Shown here: positions 23,802 to 35,530 of the stretch, one piece after another
Numbering within the stretch: the first letter of the stretch is position 1
Layout of the letters: every line of letters starts with the position of its first letter
Assembly (NCBI GenBank): GCA_002478145.1
Contig: DLMI01000066.1
Coordinates: 1-50,879, forward strand
Source: Acidobacteria bacterium UBA7540
GTDB taxonomy: Bacteria; Acidobacteriota; Terriglobia; UBA7540
Reading direction: 5' to 3'
DNA length: 50,879 bases
Notes under the pieces: generated by a model
The model's database searches: none
What the model saw: only the letters and a program-made list of their open reading frames with translations
Told to the model about the DNA's origin: nothing
Program-made: the position numbers and the translations under genes

Positions 23802-24800
23802 TCAGCGTTCCTTCTGAAAGTTATCCCCGTACCCTTTGGGATGCTTCTGCTTCCATGCCCAGGCAGACCGTATTAGGGTTTTAAGGTCAGAATGCCGAGC
23901 CTCCCATCTCAGTTCCCGGTGCAGCTTTCGCGCACTGGCAACAAGAACTGCCGGGTCCCCAGGGCGGCGTTCTCCAACACGGACATCGAGCTTGCGTCCG
24001 GCGATTTCCTCGACGGCTTTCACCACCGCCCGAATCGAATATCCCTTACCGTGGCCGACATTATATATCCTCAAGCCCAATTTTGGAAGGAAGCGCAGAA
24101 CCAGGATATGTGCCTGCGCAATATCCAGAACGTGCACGAAATCTCGGACGCACGTGCCGTCCGCCGTCGGATAATCATCTCCATAGATCTCAAAGGAGCC
24201 TTCGGGACCGGAGGCTGCGGCTAGCAAACGGGGCAGGAGGTGTGTCTCCGGCCTGTGATCCTCGCCCAAATCGCCGGTTGCACCTGCAGCATTAAAATAC
24301 CTCAGGGCTGCACAGTTGATTCCATAAGCGCCATGGTACCAAGCCAGCGCCCGTTCTATCACCAGTTTAGTCTCACCGTACGGATTAACGGGGCTAGTAG
24401 GATGATCCTCCCGGATGGGAACACTCTTAGGTTCGCCGTAGACCGCGGCACTGGATGAAAAAATCAGCCTTTGTATCTTCAATTCAGCCAAGACTTCAAG
24501 GAGCGAGATCGTGCCGCTGACATTGTTGCGGTAAAACAGATGAGGATTACGAACTGATTCCTCGACCAGGGTGCTGGCCGCAAAGTGCATGACAGCTTCA
24601 ATCTGGTGCTTCTTGCATACACGCTTGAGTTTTTCCGTATCGGCGATGTCTCCCCTTACAAACTGAACTTGATCGACGACCGCTTGGCGGTGTCCCTGCC
24701 TGAGATTGTCGTAGGCAACAACGCTGTGTCCCTGCTTCACCAGTTCCGCCGCGCACACGCCGCCCACATACCCAGCCGCACCTGTCACTAGAATGTTCAT
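23802..24800 (-). CDS. galE: UDP-glucose 4-epimerase
   Basis: 332 residues. It interconverts UDP-glucose and UDP-galactose. NAD loop GAAGYVGGVCAAELV at 7-21, active site IFSSSAAVYGEP with Ser, and NPYGETKLVIERAL with YxxxK; ALRYFNAAGA is a GalE hallmark, and the C-terminal RRPGDPAVLVASARK completes it. GGAGG lies 11 bases before the ATG. A sugar-transferase remnant lies directly in front of it, and a gene-free gap of about 390 bp follows. Confidence 0.93.
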   Translation of the reverse strand: MNILVTGAAGYVGGVCAAELVKQGHSVVAYDNLRQGHRQAVVDQVQFVRGDIADTEKLKRVCKKHQIEAVMHFAASTLVEESVRNPHLFYRNNVSGTISLLEVLAELKIQRLIFSSSAAVYGEPKSVPIREDHPTSPVNPYGETKLVIERALAWYHGAYGINCAALRYFNAAGATGDLGEDHRPETHLLPRLLAAASGPEGSFEIYGDDYPTADGTCVRDFVHVLDIAQAHILVLRFLPKLGLRIYNVGHGKGYSIRAVVKAVEEIAGRKLDVRVGERRPGDPAVLVASARKLHRELRWEARHSDLKTLIRSAWAWKQKHPKGYGDNFQKER

Positions 24801-24803
24801 ACT

Positions 24804-24986
24804 TCAGTATGCCTCCTCGCACTTCAAGACTTTCCACACCGTCAAGCGCAGAATCTTCGAATCGTACCACAAAGACCAGTTCTGGATGCAATACACATCC
24901 ATTTTCACCCGCTTCTCGTAAGACACTTCCTGCCGGCCGCTTACCTGCCCATAGCCCGTAGTTCCCGGTCTCACCGCCGGAGGCAA
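24804..24986 (-). pseudogene. 3' remnant of a second polyprenyl sugar transferase
   Basis: The last 60 codons read AVRPGTTGYGQVSGRQEVSY, then EKRVKMDVYCIQNWSLWYDS and a WKVLKCEEAY end, matching the C-terminus of WcaJ/WbaP-type sugar transferases. The upstream part of the open frame (to 25184) has no such similarity and runs into the rmd gene, so the catalytic core is lost. It is not a copy of the intact gene at 21934, whose matching stretch reads GITGWAQVNGWRGDTSIAKR; the remnant comes from another subfamily. It ends three bases before the galE start, so it may still provide the upstream coupling region. Confidence 0.75.
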
Positions 24987-25060
24987 GCCTTTGAATCTAA
25001 AGTTCCGGGCTGACCTGTCCCGATGCTTTTGATCGGGAACAGCGCTCGAATTCGGGCGTT

Positions 25061-27235
<2,175 letters not shown>

Positions 27236-27245
27236 ATGACTTCTT

Positions 27246-28445
27246 TCACTCTTCTTCTAGCTGCCTAGTCCCGAATTTTAGCATTTTAAGGTTAATGAAT
27301 GCACCCATTTCAGACTTGAAACGTGACACGTCGAAGCGTTCCGCATTCCGACGAATGAAGGCGGGCGAGAAGTGTGTCTCGATAGACTCGAAGAATCGAA
27401 TCGCATCGGCCAGGGACTCGGCAGATTGTTCGGCAAAGAATACCCCCGTTGAAGACTCGGGAGCAAAAGAACTTGTAGGCAAACCACCTATCACTGTTTC
27501 CAATGCTCCCCCCCGGCCAAACGCAATCACAGGGCGTCCGCATGCTTGTGCTTCGATGGGAGTCAGCCCTATGTCCTCCTCACTTGGGAAGATGAAGGCT
27601 CTGCACCGCTGGTAGTGCTCGCGAACCACGTCGTCGGGCTGGTAACCGAGGAAAGTGATGGTGGGTCCCGCCGTTTGCTGGAGGGCTCGCATCGCTTCTC
27701 CTTGACCGATCACTATCAGCCGGCGTTTCATTGCGTTGCAAGCGCCGATTGCAAGATCAACCCGCTTGTAAGCAACTAAGGGACTCACTACGAGATAGAA
27801 ATCCTCCGCGATGGTTCCGATCGAAAAAGAGCTGACATTCACCGGGGGATGAATTACTTCAGCTTCTCGACGGTAGTACTTGGCGATCCTGGAGGCGGCG
27901 TTATGGGAACTCGCCACGTAGTAATCGACTCTCGCCGACGCCACGTAGTCCCACTGTCGGACGTAGTTGGCCACGATGGAGTAGAAAGCGCGCCCCAGGG
28001 CGCCTCCCGGTGCAGTCGAACGATACTGGTGATACATATCCCAGACGTAACGCATTGGCGTGTGACAATAGCAAATGTGGCAGGCATGCGGACGAGTCAG
28101 AACTCCTTTCGCCGGTCCTGACTCGGAACTGATCACCAAGTCGTACTCGTCCAACTTGAACTGCTCCAGCGCGAGAGGGAAGAGAAGTAGGAATTTTTTG
28201 TAGTGGCGCCTGATCCCCGGGATCTTTTGCAGAAACGACGTGGTGATTTTACGTGACCTCAGCGATGGCGGAAGAGCTTTGGGGTCGAGAACCAAAGTGA
28301 AAATATCGGCCTGGGGAAACATGTCCGCAAGAACTTCAAGGACGCGCTCTCCACCACGCCTATTCACCCACCAATAGTGAACCAGGGCTATGCGCAACTT
28401 TGAGAGATGGTCCGGCAGTGGGTCATCTCTACCTGCCTGATTCAT
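27246..28445 (-). CDS. GT4-type glycosyltransferase
   Basis: 399 residues, GT-B fold. The N-terminal half starts with LRIALVHYWWVNRRGGERVL and holds CHICYCHTPMRYVWDMYHQY; the donor half carries FYLVVSPLVAYKRVDLAIGA and the nucleotide-sugar motif SEEDIGLTPIEAQACGRPVI with the E-x7-E pair. The GGERVLE start is common in mannosyl- and rhamnosyltransferases that use GDP sugars, and the gene stands just upstream of gmd-rmd, so a GDP-D-rhamnose or GDP-mannose donor is my inference. Confidence 0.88.
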   Translation of the reverse strand: MNQAGRDDPLPDHLSKLRIALVHYWWVNRRGGERVLEVLADMFPQADIFTLVLDPKALPPSLRSRKITTSFLQKIPGIRRHYKKFLLLFPLALEQFKLDEYDLVISSESGPAKGVLTRPHACHICYCHTPMRYVWDMYHQYRSTAPGGALGRAFYSIVANYVRQWDYVASARVDYYVASSHNAASRIAKYYRREAEVIHPPVNVSSFSIGTIAEDFYLVVSPLVAYKRVDLAIGACNAMKRRLIVIGQGEAMRALQQTAGPTITFLGYQPDDVVREHYQRCRAFIFPSEEDIGLTPIEAQACGRPVIAFGRGGALETVIGGLPTSSFAPESSTGVFFAEQSAESLADAIRFFESIETHFSPAFIRRNAERFDVSRFKSEMGAFINLKMLKFGTRQLEEE

Positions 28446-28539
28446 GGAGCCCCCTTAACCTGTCTCTTCGACATCACTCATTCATAAACCTGGACAAGCG
28501 TCTCGGAATTCTAAGCCCTAGCTTGCTCTTCCGAATCGA

Positions 28540-29649
28540 TTATTTTTGCAGCACTTTGCGGTAGACTTCGAGCGTGCGTCGGGCACATTCCTCCCAGGAA
28601 AAGAGCTTTGCCCTCTCTGGTCCTTTTCGGCGTAGCTCAGCCTGCCGTTCAGTGGAACTCAAGACTGCCTCCATAGCGGCAGCAAGGTTTTCCACACTCG
28701 TCGGTTCAAAGTACTCGGCTGCATTCCCAGCCACCTCCGGCAGGGAGGCAGCGCGCGAGCAGACAACCGGTGTGCCACAAGCCATCGCTTCCAAGACCGG
28801 CAGACCGAAACCCTCGATGAACGAGGGCATCACCATCAAATCCGCGCCCGCGTACACCTGCGGCAAGATCGCGTGGGCCACGCGGGGAAAAAAGGAAACA
28901 TGGCCGGCGATTCCAAGCTGGGAACAAAGGCTGACGAGTCCTTTCTTCCACTTGGGATCATCGCCAACGATTAGCAACTGCTGCTGGGCTTTTCTTCGTC
29001 CACGCAGTAGCGCAAACGCCCGGATCAGTGTGGGAATGTTCTTGTGGGGCTTAAGCACCCCGACATACAGGAGATAGGGACGCCGCAACTGAAGCGCTGA
29101 GGAAGCCGCTTGGAATGCCTCCTCATGATTGCATACGCGGAAGTGAGAACTGACCCCGTGGTAGATCACTGTGACTTTCTCGGGAGCGATCCTGAGCCTC
29201 TCCACAATCTGGCGCTTCGTGAATTCGGAAACGGTAACAATGTGATCGGCCTTCCGGCTTGCCATGGCCAACATCGGCCGCGCATAGACGAGCGACGGAA
29301 GCGTTCTGCGGAAGGTCCGATCCATGATGTGAGTGAGATCGTGGATCGTCACCAGTAGCCTTCCACGATAGAAGCATGGGACGTTGTAATGAAGGCAGTG
29401 CAACAGGTCCGATCCCTTTGCCACTCGAGGAATCTGCCACTGCTCCCGCAGACCGTAAATGGGAGCATCCGCACGCACCCAGGTAAAGCGGTCGGAGCCA
29501 AACTCGCGAACGGACTCCTGGCGCGGACAGGCTAGACGGAACGAGAAATCACACTCCATCCGCGCATAGTTCTCGAGCAGATTCTTCAGGTACGTCCCGA
29601 TTCCCGAAAATCCCAGCATCCTGGCGTCAATCGTGATAACCCTCCCCAT
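28540..29649 (-). CDS. GT4-type glycosyltransferase
   Basis: 369 residues. It starts MGRVITIDARMLGFSGIGTY, the usual beginning of GT4 rhamnosyl/mannosyltransferases. Also DLLHCLHYNVPCFYRGRLLV, the acceptor-side motif VTIHDLTH, and the donor motif SFIEGFGLPVLEAMACGTPV. The frame extends to 29706, but GGAGA a few bases before 29649 and the conserved start decide for the ATG there. The 230 bp before it (29650-29879) hold nothing recognisable. Its layout is close to that of the enzyme at 32688, and the two could add the same kind of sugar. Confidence 0.9.
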   Translation of the reverse strand: MGRVITIDARMLGFSGIGTYLKNLLENYARMECDFSFRLACPRQESVREFGSDRFTWVRADAPIYGLREQWQIPRVAKGSDLLHCLHYNVPCFYRGRLLVTIHDLTHIMDRTFRRTLPSLVYARPMLAMASRKADHIVTVSEFTKRQIVERLRIAPEKVTVIYHGVSSHFRVCNHEEAFQAASSALQLRRPYLLYVGVLKPHKNIPTLIRAFALLRGRRKAQQQLLIVGDDPKWKKGLVSLCSQLGIAGHVSFFPRVAHAILPQVYAGADLMVMPSFIEGFGLPVLEAMACGTPVVCSRAASLPEVAGNAAEYFEPTSVENLAAAMEAVLSSTERQAELRRKGPERAKLFSWEECARRTLEVYRKVLQK

Positions 29650-29879
29650 CAGGTCTCCTCTTCTCAGGGATCTTCGTCTGCTTCCGATGGGAATTGGAAT
29701 CCCCATGTCCGTCGCTTGGGGGGGAGGGGGAGTGCCAGCCAGATTGCAAGAAGGTTTCGTCGTGGCGCTTTTCTTGTTCGAAAGGCGTAGTGTCTTAGGC
29801 GGTCCCTCATGAGCCCTGCGTACTGATGAACCGGCTGCGCGCGGGTGAAGCGCCCACGCGCAGCACTCGAAGGAAGTAT

Positions 29880-31190
29880 TTATTCACCCGCCACTTTTCC
29901 CAAGTTTCCCTGTATGACCTTGCGCTTCCCCCGGGAATTGTCGACAAGAAGTCCCTCCGTGTTTCCGGCGTCCATGTTGTTTATCACCTCAAAGAAGTCG
30001 CTGTCACCGGGTGCAATATAGATGCCAACGCTTTGCCGCATCGTGCCCCCCCCCTCCTCGTCGAAACCAGTTCTCCCAATAAGACAATCGGCAATCATAA
30101 AATGACTTACGCCAGGGGCAACACTCACACCATAAGTATCATGTCCCGTTGTATTGTTGTGGCCATTAGCAGATATTTGCGTACCCAAAATTTGAATGTT
30201 TTCTCCTGCTTGAATAAAGACCCCACTGAGGTGGTTCTCTCGGATAAAGCCGCCGGACCATGTAAAACCGTTGGTATGGCTGTTATTAAGGTTGATACCA
30301 TATCCTTTCTCTGAACCGGCCACCCATGATTCGGCGAAGTCAATATGAAAAACTGCTCCGCTGCCACCCATGAGGATCCCATCCTGCTGATGTGAGGTGT
30401 CCACTACGACACCCTTCGCGAACACCTGGCCGACACCCTCATGCTGTCCAGGATCGATGACGATACCCCGCGCGTTTCCCCAAATCTCCACATCGGTCAG
30501 CCAGATCCCAGCTCCATTGGTAAGGTGCAAGCCGGTGCTTGGGCCGCTGCTTCCGTATAGTTTCGTATCGCGGACAGCAAGGTTCACCCCGCCCGTCTGC
30601 CAGAGGTCGTTGGCAAGGCATCGGATGTCGCAGTCATCGATATAGAGGTTTTGCGGCCCATTAAACACAATGCCGTTATATTGGTTCCAGATGCGCACAT
30701 TCGAAACATGGACGAAACTGGCGCTTACGGTGATTCCCGCCCCGCCCGTGGGGGCCAAGTCGCCTTGAGTGTACAAGCCCAAATTGGCAACGGTGGAGTA
30801 GTCGCCGCCCTTTACAATTTCGATCTGGTCGCTTGCCAAGCCGGTAGACACGAACGTGGTTTGGGCGCTTCCGGCTCCCTCGAGACGAATCGTCTTGTCG
30901 ATCCTTATTGGCGAGGAATGAAGGAATGATCCACCAGGAGCCATGACCGTGGATCCTGGCGCGGCAGCGGCAATGGCGTGGTTAATCCTTTCCGCCATGT
31001 CCCTTCCCTCAAAGTCGCTTGCCCAATACACCTTGCGGTCGCCCGTGCAGGCAGCCTCCAGGGCGGCGTGGGCTGCCTTGCCCGCCGGATCGGATTGCGC
31101 GGGAGAACCCGATAATTGACAAGGAATATTGCAGAGCGTCGTTACCAACAGTGAAAGAAAGAGAGCTATCTTCAAGGGGTACAATCCCAT
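29880..31190 (-). CDS. Secreted right-handed beta-helix protein
   Basis: 436 residues. A signal peptide covers about 1-25 (LKIALFLSLLVTTLCNIPC). Residues 60-110 have the entry motif of pectate-lyase-like solenoids (ERINHAIAAAAPGSTVMAPG), followed by about ten coils with short repeating phrases (GAGITVSASFVHVSNVRIWN; ENIQILGTQISANGHNN; GVSHFMIADCLIGR). Such proteins in polysaccharide loci are lyases, C5-epimerases or trimming hydrolases acting in the periplasm or outside. I cannot point to a catalytic residue set, so the reaction is open. It sits between a glycosyltransferase and the polymerase-like gene, all co-oriented. Confidence 0.82.
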   Translation of the reverse strand: MGLYPLKIALFLSLLVTTLCNIPCQLSGSPAQSDPAGKAAHAALEAACTGDRKVYWASDFEGRDMAERINHAIAAAAPGSTVMAPGGSFLHSSPIRIDKTIRLEGAGSAQTTFVSTGLASDQIEIVKGGDYSTVANLGLYTQGDLAPTGGAGITVSASFVHVSNVRIWNQYNGIVFNGPQNLYIDDCDIRCLANDLWQTGGVNLAVRDTKLYGSSGPSTGLHLTNGAGIWLTDVEIWGNARGIVIDPGQHEGVGQVFAKGVVVDTSHQQDGILMGGSGAVFHIDFAESWVAGSEKGYGINLNNSHTNGFTWSGGFIRENHLSGVFIQAGENIQILGTQISANGHNNTTGHDTYGVSVAPGVSHFMIADCLIGRTGFDEEGGGTMRQSVGIYIAPGDSDFFEVINNMDAGNTEGLLVDNSRGKRKVIQGNLGKVAGE

Positions 31191-31220
31191 TCTGTCTCCA
31201 TGCCGAAACTTACGGCCCCG

Positions 31221-32636
31221 CTAAATGCGTGGATGCTCCGGAATTGCGCTCATGCCCGCCTGCCGCAACATGCCTCCTCCAACCCCGGAGCGCACGCCGA
31301 AGATCCGGCGCGCACCATAGGCGACAGCCAGAATCAACATGTATCCCAGCAACTGCGGGTACATGAGCATCACATTGGCGCTGGCGCACAGGCTTCCCAA
31401 TATTCCGACACGGAACCAGAGCCCGAACAGTTGGAAATACTGATCGGACACCGCGCCCTTTGGCCGGCGCCTTATGTCAAGCAATCGAACGTCAAGCCAT
31501 TTCAGCAAACCACCGATCACCAATCCTTCAACCACTACACCCGCAGTCCCGAAGTTGACATACCAGTCGGCAAACAACACTTGGCCCAGTCCGAAGTGCA
31601 ATGGGTTGGTGATGTTTACGATGCCCAGAGTCACGGAGCCCCACGCGTATTGCTGGCGGAAGGGAAGAAGGCTGCTGGGTACGAATCCCAGCAGGCCGGC
31701 GAGAATTGTCTTGCCGTAAAACAGGGGATAGCGATTCGCCTCGAAGCCCATCAGCACATAGCTGGAATCGCGGAAATTGGCGAAGAAGGTGTTCCCGTGA
31801 ATTACCTCGTCCCATAAGCCCTCCAATGAGAGGCCCGAGTGGCTGCGGATAAGCTGGAGAGTGCTGGCGCTGCAGAGCAGGAGAACAGCCAAGATCAGCG
31901 CGCGAAACGGGGTCAGCTTAGTATTCTTTAGGGAGAAGTAGATCAGCCCAGCGGAAACGAACGGGGCGAGCAAATTGCCCCGAGATGCCGTACAAAGATT
32001 CGTAATTGTGAGCGCCGTAATTGCAAAGAAGCACAGGGGCCTGTATGCCCGTATCTTCCCGAGGGACAAGCCGCCCATCAGAAACGCAGCCCCAGTATTA
32101 GCCATGGTAAAACCGCCGGTGTAAATGTATCGCAGGGGATGGTTCATTTCGAGAAGTTCGCGGGAATGCGGTGCTGAGCTCAGGAGAGGAATTTGCCATT
32201 CTCTGATAAAGAAGAGCCACACGCTGGCGACTCCGATCAGGCAGACGGCGCAAGCTCCCAGGGTGAGTTGGTGCAGGGAAACACGCGGCGAGCGGGGCAG
32301 CTCGCGCCGCTTTCCGGCGAGACGCGGGAACAGGCGCGGGGCAGCCCAATGCGCCAGCATCACGCAGATTGTTCCCACGCATATCACTCCGAGGAGCTCG
32401 TCTGCCGCCCATTGCATAGACAACGCGCGGCGGGACTGTCCGATGGCTGCGAGGGACTCCGGACTCAGGGCCAAGGGATAGGCGACGAACACCGGCAGGA
32501 TGAGGGCACTGACCAGGAAGGCATTGCTGGGGGTAAGCAGTATCTTGGTGCGCCTGTATTGCCACAGCGCCCACCCCGTGCAACCCACCAGCATAATCAA
32601 GTCAAGCGTCAGCATCTCGCCTATGTTCCCTCCCAT
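31221..32636 (-). CDS. Wzy-like polysaccharide polymerase
   Basis: 471 residues with about 12 membrane segments and little overall conservation, as usual for O-antigen polymerases. Marks are the outer-loop stretch CTASRGNLLAPFVSAGLIYF, the segment NTFFANFRDSSYVLMGFEAN and FADWYVNFGTAGVVVEGLVI near the C-terminus, which recall the oligosaccharide repeat unit polymerase family. The frame is open to a TTG at 32654; the ATG at 32636 (GGAGG two bases before) or that at 32615 are the candidates. It would join the repeat units flipped by the Wzx protein at 36731. It differs from the ligase-like protein at 20289. Confidence 0.78.
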   Translation of the reverse strand: MGGNIGEMLTLDLIMLVGCTGWALWQYRRTKILLTPSNAFLVSALILPVFVAYPLALSPESLAAIGQSRRALSMQWAADELLGVICVGTICVMLAHWAAPRLFPRLAGKRRELPRSPRVSLHQLTLGACAVCLIGVASVWLFFIREWQIPLLSSAPHSRELLEMNHPLRYIYTGGFTMANTGAAFLMGGLSLGKIRAYRPLCFFAITALTITNLCTASRGNLLAPFVSAGLIYFSLKNTKLTPFRALILAVLLLCSASTLQLIRSHSGLSLEGLWDEVIHGNTFFANFRDSSYVLMGFEANRYPLFYGKTILAGLLGFVPSSLLPFRQQYAWGSVTLGIVNITNPLHFGLGQVLFADWYVNFGTAGVVVEGLVIGGLLKWLDVRLLDIRRRPKGAVSDQYFQLFGLWFRVGILGSLCASANVMLMYPQLLGYMLILAVAYGARRIFGVRSGVGGGMLRQAGMSAIPEHPRI

Positions 32637-32687
32637 ATCCTCCGCAGCGCACAAAGTTAGAACGTGACATTATCTCTTACTTTTGCG

Positions 32688-33812
32688 TCAAGGAGCCACC
32701 CCGGTTAAAGTATGAAGAACTCTCCTCGCCGTGGCTTCCCAGGTGAAGCCTTGGGCTCGTCTCAGTCCTCTCTCAATCAGCGCCGCACGAAGTTGGGTGT
32801 CATTGAATAGTCGCAGAATTCCTGCGGCCATTGCCTCACTGTCATACGGTGAGACCAGCAAGGCAGCATCCTCAACAACTTCCGGGATCGAAGATGTATT
32901 CGAGGCCACGATAGCCACTCCACAGGCCATTGCCTCAACGAGAGGAAGGCCAAAACCCTCATACAACGAGGGGAAAACAAAGGCTTTGGCTCCCGAATAA
33001 AGCATGGGCATCTCTTCCTCGGAAACATAGCCGAGGAGCTTTACATCCTTCTCGCCCAAGCCCCATTTTAACATGGCGCGGCGGATGTTGGTCTTACCCC
33101 ACCCCTGCCCTCCCGCGATGAGCAATTGCCCCTGAAATTGACGCCTATTGCGCAGCATTCCAAAAGCCTCAATCAGCGTGAGCAAATTTTTTCGCGGCTC
33201 GATGGTGCCAACGCTGCAAATATAATCCTGCTGAGCCTCGAATCTTTGTGCGATGTATAGGACCGCCCTATGATGGTCATGCGGGTGGTAGTGCCCGGAA
33301 ACGCCGCTATAAATGACCACAATCCTCGAAGCCGGAACGCGCAAAAGGGCTTGCACATCGGCAGCAGTGGCCGTGGAGTCAGCGACTACTTGATCCGCCT
33401 GACGGACTGACTTTTCCGCAAGCAGTCTGGTTACCTGGCGGTTGTAAAAACTCATCGTCTCGGGATATCGAAGCCAGACCACATCGTGCATCGTCAGGAC
33501 CTTACGGATGTTCGCGGGAAGCCTTAGGGGCAATGTGTGGGCTGGGCCCCAGAATGTGTCCAGGTTGTCCTGGAGAATCATTCGCTGGCCTGCCGTCTGG
33601 ACCCACAAGCTGCCGGGCAGCCACCGGGGCCACGCGGCCACCCGCTTGCGCCATCGGGGAATCCCAAACTCCCAGGGGAAATCGCGGTCGGAGTAAAGGT
33701 AGTAAGAGTTCTTCGTATCGATTTTCGCCAGTTCGCCGAGGATGCTGGAAACGTAGCGAGCTATGCCCGTGAAAGGGCGCGACAAAGGCCTGACATCAAT
33801 TCCAATCCTCAT
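32688..33812 (-). CDS. GT4-type glycosyltransferase
   Basis: 374 residues. Begins MRIGIDVRPLSRPFTGIARY; acceptor side VLTMHDVVWLRYPETMSFYN; donor half ICSVGTIEPRKNLLTLIEAF and SLYEGFGLPLVEAMACGVAI with E-x7-E. Typical for GT4 enzymes adding mannose, rhamnose or related sugars in O-antigen assembly. The first ATG is at 33812. It is followed by the polymerase after 51 bp; the 189 bp upstream of it are without a gene. Confidence 0.9.
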   Translation of the reverse strand: MRIGIDVRPLSRPFTGIARYVSSILGELAKIDTKNSYYLYSDRDFPWEFGIPRWRKRVAAWPRWLPGSLWVQTAGQRMILQDNLDTFWGPAHTLPLRLPANIRKVLTMHDVVWLRYPETMSFYNRQVTRLLAEKSVRQADQVVADSTATAADVQALLRVPASRIVVIYSGVSGHYHPHDHHRAVLYIAQRFEAQQDYICSVGTIEPRKNLLTLIEAFGMLRNRRQFQGQLLIAGGQGWGKTNIRRAMLKWGLGEKDVKLLGYVSEEEMPMLYSGAKAFVFPSLYEGFGLPLVEAMACGVAIVASNTSSIPEVVEDAALLVSPYDSEAMAAGILRLFNDTQLRAALIERGLRRAQGFTWEATARRVLHTLTGVAP

Positions 33813-34001
33813 ACCGCACTTACCTTCAAATCATTTAGATTCGCCATCTTTCCACCTCAGCGGGCACGGCTCCGGCAGTGAAGTGGGGAAGGGGCACAAT
33901 AGATGGCCCGCCTGAGAACCCACAATCTTCACCCTGCCCCCGGAATGCTTCGACAAACTGATAGGGCAATACAAACCAGGCTGTTGTGAGCGGACCGCTA
34001 C

Positions 34002-34955
34002 CTAGCCTTTCTCGGAATTCCCATTCACAGCTACAACGGGCTTGGCCTTCGACCCAAAATAGTAATGGTACAAGGCGCGATAGACAATCCACGGCAGAGG
34101 GATTTGCGTGTCCAGTAAGGGTCTGAGTGGAGTCAGGGCAGGAGTCAGCCATCTTGCCAAGAGTTTCAGCATTCGGTACTTCACTGAGCGGTGGCGACGC
34201 GCTCTGATTTCAGCAAAGTACGCCCCGGCCTCTTTGGTTTGGAAAAGCCGTACTGACGCGACCTCGGAGCGTGCCCGGAAGGAGAGGTCCGCAAACGAAA
34301 TGTATTTATAATGGTATCCAACCGCATTCGGATTGTAGAGTAAGCGCAATCCTCTTCTTATCAAGCGATAACCGAGCTCCATGTCTTCATAACCGTAAGT
34401 TCGAAAGTCCTCATCAAATATTCCGTTTTCGCGGAGGAATTCTACTTTCAGACTTATATTGCCGGAATAAAAATGGCGAAAATCCACTTCCATTCCTCGG
34501 GAAAGACTGTGGTAATCGAAGGGCCCGGCAAGGCCCAGCCACTTCATGAAAGGAGTAGGATGCACTTCCGGCGACCAAGTCACATGACCTAAGACACCCA
34601 CAGAAGCTTCGGGATAGTTCCTATGCCAACCAAGGTGTTCAGACACAAGGTTGCCTGCGGGAATAATATCGTCGTCTTCGAAAAGGACAATCTCGCCTCG
34701 CGCTTCACGAATTCCGTGATTGCGTGCTGACGCCTGTCCGCGGTTCTCCTGGTGAATGTACCGAATCGGAATTGGAGACCCTTCATTGCTTTGGGCTACG
34801 ACGGAGTCGGTCCCATCGGTTGAGCCGTCATCAACGACGAGGATCTCGAGAATCTCCTCTGCCGCCGACTGAGAACGATAAGCCGCGAGACTCTTCCGCA
34901 AGATGTCTTTGCGGTTGTAGGTGGGGATAATGATGGTCAGTTTGCCTATGGACAT
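34002..34955 (-). CDS. GT2-type glycosyltransferase
   Basis: 317 residues, GT-A fold. KLTIIIPTYNRKDILRKSL at the start, VVDDGSTDGTD (40-50) for nucleotide binding and LFEDDDIIP (91-99) for the metal DxD. The acceptor part contains GYEDMELGYRLIRRGLRLLY, the ED motif usual in this family. There is no membrane domain apart from a weak hydrophobic stretch near the end. Its start overlaps the 3' end of the shortened methyltransferase gene by 10 bases. Confidence 0.92.
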   Translation of the reverse strand: MSIGKLTIIIPTYNRKDILRKSLAAYRSQSAAEEILEILVVDDGSTDGTDSVVAQSNEGSPIPIRYIHQENRGQASARNHGIREARGEIVLFEDDDIIPAGNLVSEHLGWHRNYPEASVGVLGHVTWSPEVHPTPFMKWLGLAGPFDYHSLSRGMEVDFRHFYSGNISLKVEFLRENGIFDEDFRTYGYEDMELGYRLIRRGLRLLYNPNAVGYHYKYISFADLSFRARSEVASVRLFQTKEAGAYFAEIRARRHRSVKYRMLKLLARWLTPALTPLRPLLDTQIPLPWIVYRALYHYYFGSKAKPVVAVNGNSEKG

Positions 34956-35530
34956 CCTGGGGGCGCTCCCTGGTCGGGCCGCGGGGTTAGCACGAAGATC
35001 CTTCGGTAGAACGGCTCACGACCGAAGGCTCGAAGTGCGCGCTCGAAGAGACCCGGTACGAGTACCAACAATAATCTGAAGAAGTAATACCGGATGCGGG
35101 ACATCTCCATGCGATTCGTCCAATCATGAAATCGAAGGCTTTCGTTCCCAACACTCTCGATCATCCATTTATCCTGGAATTCTGTAAATAAATCTGCACT
35201 CGGAAACAGATGCTGCGTGTGCTCTACAAGCCAGTCCGGTGGAACGCGGCGGAGGCTTCTGTGATACTCCAAGTATTCCTGTCTATCGGTTGGCGGTATG
35301 TGTTCCAAAACGTCGGAAGCAATAACTCCCTCGAAGGAGCCGTCCGGGAAGGGAAGCTTGGTAGCAGAGTAAATGATTGGGTCAAGTCCCACCTTCTGCT
35401 CATAACCCACGCGCCGTCGCCGGTAATCGAGCGCGTCGTTCGGAATATGTATGGCAAGGTGGGTCAGGATGCCAAAGACGATGCCCTGTCCGCAACACTC
35501 GCTATGAGTTGAGGAGCCATCTCTCCGCAC
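34946..35530 (-). pseudogene. Shortened SAM-dependent methyltransferase, probably a remnant
   Basis: A 194-codon frame with the middle and end of a class I methyltransferase: IYSATKLPFPDGSFEGVIAS, DVLEHIPPTDRQEYLEYHRS, PPDWLVEHTQH and a hydrophobic end (RYYFFRLLLVLVPGLFERAL). The N-terminal part that should carry SAM motif I is cut: only CCGQGIVFGI remains, next to the 3' end of the GT2 gene, which it overlaps by 67 bases. In addition, the roughly 30 residues normally found between the LEH motif and the WLVEH segment are missing, as if by an in-frame deletion. No good start codon with a ribosome site is seen. I judge it inactive, but a divergent small enzyme cannot be excluded. Confidence 0.6.
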
